Part shown: in pieces, positions 59,284-64,000 of the stretch | Layout: each line of letters starts with the position of its first letter | Numbering within the stretch: position 1 is the first letter of the stretch | Source of the DNA: Hymenopus coronatus | Taxonomy: Eukaryota; Arthropoda; Insecta; Mantodea; Hymenopodidae | Reading direction: 5' to 3' | Assembly: GCA_030762935.1 (NCBI GenBank) | Contig: CM060900.1 | Coordinates: 391,333,632-391,397,631 of the forward strand | Length of the DNA: 64,000 nt | The notes under the pieces: model-generated | Told to the model about the DNA's origin: nothing | Databases searched by the model: none | The model's input: only the letters and a program-made list of their open reading frames with translations | Made by a program: the position numbers and the translations under genes

Positions 59284-59950
59284 GTATGCTCAGGATTTTA
59301 CAATCCAAATTAATCTCAAAGAGTTTTACATCTGTTACATTTGCATAAGTTTCTTTGGCCACTATCATATTTTTATATCCAAGAACTGTTCTTACAAAAT
59401 CCTATTTTTCTATCTACTTCATATTGATTGATTTAATGTTTGCACAACTAATTTCATTACACATTTGGAAAGTAAAAGGGGAATATAGGAGACTGGGTCT
59501 GTATTAATGTTAGGTCTAGGTCACTATATGCTGGCCTTGAAATGTCATTCTCCTTCCATGACATGAGAAATTCCTAATTGTCCAAAACAAAAGTGGAGGG
59601 AACATTTACATGGAAACATTTTCCTTCAGCAGCTGTCATAAACTGTTTTTATGTTTAAATTAAACTGTAATTTTTCACAGTACTAAGACTCAAAACATTT
59701 CTGATGTGAATAAAAATTCTTATGTTGTTTCATTTGATCATCAAAATGATTGAAGTCGCATCTTGTTAGTCTATGCATGTTCTCTACTGCCACAAAATAA
59801 TAAGCATGGGTAGCAAAATAATACATTTTTTTTCGTAGGACCCATATATTCGGTGATTTCCATATAAGACCGCCTGATGCTGTATGACTAAGGCAATCCA
59901 TGAACTGTTCACAGGAGCATTGAGGATGGAGAGAACCAACATAACAGCAG
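59284..59950. other. Start of intron E-F, no gene recognised
   Basis: TATATGCTGGCCTTGA at 59526 is the reverse complement of TCAAGGCCAGCATATA next to the Penelope-like element at 41947, a shared dispersed fragment. Nothing else was recognised. Confidence 0.45.
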
Positions 59951-59959
59951 CACCCACCT

Positions 59960-61560
59960 CGACTTGAAGTATTTGCTATGACAGGGGGAGACAACTCAGA
60001 GATGACAATGGCAATGTTCAAGTGGTATGTGCTAGTTATGTGGTGAGACAGGTCATCTAATGAAGACTGTGCTCACCAAGCTGACAAGCAGGCAGAAAAT
60101 GAGCAATTACCATGGGTGCCATCTTCAGCTCGATTCTACAAGTTCAAGTCGATGCTACATGCCTTCGGCAGCAAAGTGCATGATAGCCTCATCGCAGATG
60201 GTTGGATTCAAGGAAGGCTTGCCAGATACTAGTAGACATAGGTTCAGCCATGACAGTAATCAGAACTGACATGCAAAGGACTTTCCAACACAAAACACGG
60301 TCCGCCCTATCAACTAGCAACGATGTTGGGCAAAATCCTGCCTATGGAGGAGGAGGCCCTGCTGGAGTTTACATTGGGACTGAGCACCATGCCTGCGAGT
60401 GTTCGTCACAAGGGTGGCTGAAGGTGTGATACTGTGATTGGATGCCCTCAGGAGCCATGAGGCAACAGCCAACATTGGCCATTGGATCTTGCAATTCAGC
60501 CGAGATTAGGTGATCCTACAGAGCCCCTATGAACATCTGGGAATCTGCAGGGTAATCAAGGATGATGTAGTTGATGAAGGTGCATCTGAAGGGTCAATGG
60601 TTAGGGAACTTTGTTTTGAACTGTAAGACACCATTGAATGGATTATGCATCACCCAGGCACTGTTACCATGTCAGGAGGAAGTGCTTATGAGGTTGCTGA
60701 ATCAGGACATCTAGGCCAGGGTGGAGGTAGTGAAATGCAAGCCAGTAGTGAGTGTATCGCCATGAGACATATCTGAAGACATATCACTGCAGGATCTGGG
60801 GCCTTAGCTGAATGACTTGCTGAAGAGGGTGACTGATCATCTGACTGTTTCACAACTGTAGAGCATCCAGTCTTAGTGAGATAATACCAGTCTGCCTTCA
60901 GCCAAGGAAATGAAAATTATGGCCACACTTAATGAGTAATCCATCACATCACCATGGAGATGCCTGGCCTATCTGGCAACTACCAAGACTAGTTTCTATA
61001 GAAATGAGCATAGGTATGGGAGATGCTGCAAGACGAAAGATCTAGAGAAATTATTAGAGAGTCTAACAAGTCTTTGGTGCTCCCCTGTAGTCTTGGTGAA
61101 GAATAAGAATGCTGAGCTATATTTCTGCATGGACTTCAAGAAGCTGAATGCCATCACCAGAAAGGACTGTTTCCCTCTACTCCAGATTGACAATACCCTG
61201 GACACATTTGCTGGTGCCCATTGGTTCTTGGCTTTAGACTTGAAATTAAATTACTGTTGGCAAGTGGCCCTAGATCCCAGAGGCAAGGAGAAGACTGTAT
61301 TCTCAACAGGCCAAGCACTTTGGCAAATTACAGTTGTGCCCTTTGACCTCTCTAATAGGCCAGCCACTTTCCAGTATCTCATGAAATAAACAATGACAGG
61401 GTTGACTTACGATGATGCCTGGCTGCTATATCTGGATGACACAACCATCATAGACCACAACTTCAATGACCATCTTGAGAACCTGACCAAGATACTGCAA
61501 AGACTGTAGGCAGCTAACTGAAAATTGGATGCAAATAATTAGTGGAATGAATATCGGTCT
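59960..61560 (+). pseudogene. Ty3/gypsy pol fragment (protease and RT)
   Basis: Reads a zinc-knuckle-like CGETGHLMKT near 60040, then ILVDIGSAMTVIRTDMQ near 60215 (aspartic-protease-like D-x-G with V-I-R), then RT at 61030-61500: SPVVLVKNKNAELYFCMDFK, KLNAITRKDCFPLLQIDNTL, WFLALDLKLNYCWQVAL, FSTGQALWQITVVPF and LLYLDDTTI. The YLDD box is intact. These are successive Ty3/gypsy RT motifs 1-5. A stop splits it near 61388 and it ends before RNase H and integrase. No LTR was found. Confidence 0.85.
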
Positions 61561-62509
61561 CAGAAACCTACTGAGGCTTCATTCGACTATGCAGTATGAG
61601 TAGACAGCATAATTACCAGTAATTACTCATGCAGATCTTCACAAACATTTTAAATAACTTCCTTATTGGTGCCAAATTTTCTGAGCTTTTTCCTCTCTTA
61701 TCTGTCAAGTTTGTCATTGAATTTGAGGTAGGAAATTTTATATGTTCTTCCTCTTCTGCAATTTGTTTACTTTGAGTTTACAAACTCACTATTTCAAGTT
61801 CATTTTTGGTTTCCCTGCCTTCACCACCGAGTATTTCTTATATTGCTTCTTCTTCCATTTCCCTTATTAGGGCTCTTAACCATGCCTGATATTCCTCATA
61901 AATCATAATGAGCTATAAAACAGGACTACATTAAAGACTAAAACTTCTACTTATACTGTATCCCAATTTTGCAAGGATCAGCTGAAAACAGAATTTAACT
62001 ATAGAAACAATTGGATGTAACACACAACAGGCAATGGGACAGGTGGTATGGGGTATTTCCTGCTCTCCTTTCTGTCGAGGAACATAAACATAATTTTTTC
62101 TAGGAATGTACCCTCTACCCCAGTAATAATGGTCTCTTAAGAAAGCTCAAGGAATGCAGCAAAAGTAAGAAAAAGACAGAAGGCAGGTATTCAAAATCAT
62201 TATACAAAACTTGTAAATAAACTTAACAGAGTGAGCAAACAGCCCTCACCACCTCTCTTGGGTTAACATGAAGTAGACAGAAAAATATGCGTTTGTAAGA
62301 ATAGTTTATAGAAGTTATATGAAAAAACTAAGTGTGAGTAGAGGAAGTCATATGAATATAACACAAAGATTTTTTTTATCCTGGTTTCCATTAATGGGTA
62401 ATTTTTCCCTTAGCTTAACTGTAAACATTTGCTGTTAAATAGACAAAGAATCCTGATTATAACATTTTGTAATTAAAGAAGTTTTAAGAGCCAGTTCTGT
62501 ACCTTACAG
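61561..62509. other. Intron E-F remainder, no gene recognised
   Basis: A T/C-rich block at 61640-61880 resembles an antisense non-LTR segment but has no motif I can defend. The exon F acceptor follows. Confidence 0.45.
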
Positions 62510-62762
62510 GAAACAGAAGAGCAAAACCGTGAAGTATGCGAACGCTTGGAGCTAGAGAAACTAGAACTACAGGCAAGACTACAAGAGCAGTTAGAAGCTG
62601 AAAGAGCATTACAGCTTAGATTAGAGGTAGTACAAGCAGATGGAGAGCTTACACAGAGGCAGCTCCAAGCATTACAGTCACGTCTTCACACATTACAAGT
62701 CAATGATGATGATATTGACACCAAACAAGATTTGGATAGCATCAAAGCTGTGGATTCTACTG
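62510..62762 (+). CDS. Slmap: SLMAP coding exon F (coiled coil, end of window)
   Basis: This 253-nt exon has 84 codons plus one base. It starts ETEEQNREVCERLELEKLEL, continues with Glu/Gln/Leu-rich helix (LTQRQLQALQSRLHTLQ) and ends in an acidic linker, NDDDIDTKQDLDSIKAVDST. Human SLMAP has ALQADNDFTNERLTALQVRL at the equivalent place (from memory). The acceptor is CTTACAG and the donor GTATGC, leaving one base of a split codon for an exon beyond the window. The acidic tail may mark the end of this coiled-coil block. The remaining C-terminal coil and tail anchor (endoplasmic reticulum or outer nuclear membrane in the family) are not seen before 64000. Confidence 0.92.
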
Positions 62763-63061
62763 GTATGCAGTTTTCAATTAATTCATTTGTCTCTCTGTCA
62801 CTCTGTTTAAGTGCTACAAAATTAGTGGTTAATAACCATGTAAATAATATGCAGGTTTTTAATTGTTCAGTCCAAAAATAAAGGAATCACTTTATTTGGG
62901 GAAAAACCTACCTGTTTCAATGATTTTCTAATTTTTTAAGTCCATCTATACATCTATACATGCAGTTTCTTCACTTGAGCAAAATAAATATGTATTTTAG
63001 AGGAAGCTTATTTATTTTATATACTTCTCTCCTGCTAGCCTTTCTGTGTATTTGCAGACAA

Positions 63062-63136
<75 letters not shown>

Positions 63137-64000
63137 CTCAGAGCACCTTATCCAGAAAGTGGAGAAGAATTTCATATTATGACTTGTATTATATCTAGCA
63201 ATTACATAAGTTGACTAGCATGTGGTTATTGTTTACTGTCATTTTAACACAGCATGCTATATTATGAATGCTGGGTTACTCTTGGTTAATTAACTTGAAG
63301 TTAACCAATACTTCCACATCAGGGACAAAGCTTTATTGCTTGTAGGTATTTTGTACAGTTAGAACCTCAAAGTAAACATCCTGTTGGTAATTTCTTAAAT
63401 GTGCAATTTGTTTCTCAGTGAAATAAATTACACTTTTATTTTATAAATATAATAGGCTCTTGCAGATGTATTAATCTTGTATGTGAAGTAAAATATGTTG
63501 GGTGCATTTGGGAATACAAATCTATACACAGCCATTTACATTATAGTTCGAGAAGTCATGCAGTGGTACATCTTTCTGAACATTAGTATTTTGTCATTTG
63601 TTTACTTTGTGTAGGTTAATTTGAAAACAGTTAAGATGTATTTTAGGAAGAAGACAAGTTCTAGGTTGAATCAAAAGAAGTTGCAAAAAATTAGAATCAT
63701 GCTGAAAGGTATATAAAGGCATTACTGGGACAATGTTAGATTTGTAGACTACTTTTCCATTCATTAGTTATTCTCAGAAGTTTTGGAAGCTTCTCCCTTG
63801 CAAATTTTATATCTTATTTGCAAAAATTAGAGAATGAAAATGATGCAAAAATTAGAGAATGAAAATGAGGAGTGCAATTACTGGTTAAAAAGTTAATTAT
63901 GAAGTAACAGATACAGCAACGAACTATGCAGTATTCATAACACTGCTTAGTGATTCCCTATTCAAAGGGATTAGCAATACTATTTATAATACAGATGACA
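62763..64000. other. Intron after exon F, to window end
   Basis: No further SLMAP exon was recognised. Contains the (AT)n array and a 25-bp tandem duplication at 63820-63869 (GCAAAAATTAGAGAATGAAA...). Confidence 0.6.
63060..63134. repeat. (AT)n microsatellite with A run
   Basis: A run of ten A, then about 32 AT units. Confidence 0.97.

Noticed and set aside
63060..63214. Ile-Tyr repeat protein
   Set aside because: Translation of the (AT)n array.

Overview
This is an AT-rich stretch of an arthropod nuclear genome, very likely an insect. Short exons are separated by kilobase-scale introns packed with decayed transposable elements. The element mix (BEL/Pao, Ty3/gypsy, several non-LTR lineages, a Penelope-like element, mariner, Tc1, Tigger/pogo, a hAT-like element and several tRNA-derived SINEs) would suit a large insect genome such as a cockroach, termite or other polyneopteran. 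That finer placement is inference only.

The one host gene I can support is on the + strand. Six coding exons (21454-21520, 22403-22478, 42247-42414, 46481-46623, 59148-59283, 62510-62762) have consensus AG/GT borders and mutually compatible phases. Together they encode the region just after the FHA domain plus the long central coiled coil of SLMAP (sarcolemmal membrane-associated protein / Slmap). SLMAP is the tail-anchored subunit of STRIPAK that links this PP2A complex to Hippo kinases. The FHA domain should lie 5' of the window and the C-terminal coiled coil with its membrane anchor 3' of it. Introns in the window measure 0.9, 19.8, 4.1, 12.5 and 3.2 kb.

Layout: 0.15-6.1 kb holds a decayed BEL/Pao element (- strand) carrying a SINE. 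At 6.4-7.2 kb is a non-LTR RNase H tail (-). From 8.0 to 16.4 kb is one non-LTR element (-), split by a 3.5 kb block holding a DDE transposase, a gypsy RNase H fragment and a mariner. A Tc1 element with both inverted repeats lies at 17.9-19.3 kb. SLMAP exons A and B are at 21.4-22.5 kb. From 24.5 to 31.4 kb are an LTR, further non-LTR fragments and a nearly intact mariner. From 31.5 to 35.9 kb is a Tigger element split by a hAT-like element. A Penelope-like element with inverted GIY-YIG arms and a 13-bp direct repeat lies at 40.1-41.9 kb. From 42 to 46.6 kb are exons C and D, SINEs and a SINE-broken transposase. From 47 to 56.8 kb are transposase and non-LTR fragments, two of them head to head. 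A second Tc1 with inverted repeats lies at 57.0-58.5 kb, exon E at 59.1 kb, a gypsy pol fragment at 60.0-61.5 kb and exon F at 62.5 kb.

Every transposase or reverse transcriptase seen carries frameshifts, stops or lost catalytic residues. The mariner at 29.8-31.1 kb is the best preserved, with a single frameshift in a T run. I found no tRNA or rRNA gene, CRISPR array or prokaryotic-type operon. The main value of the window is its layered insertion history and the new exon map, not an obviously new molecular system.
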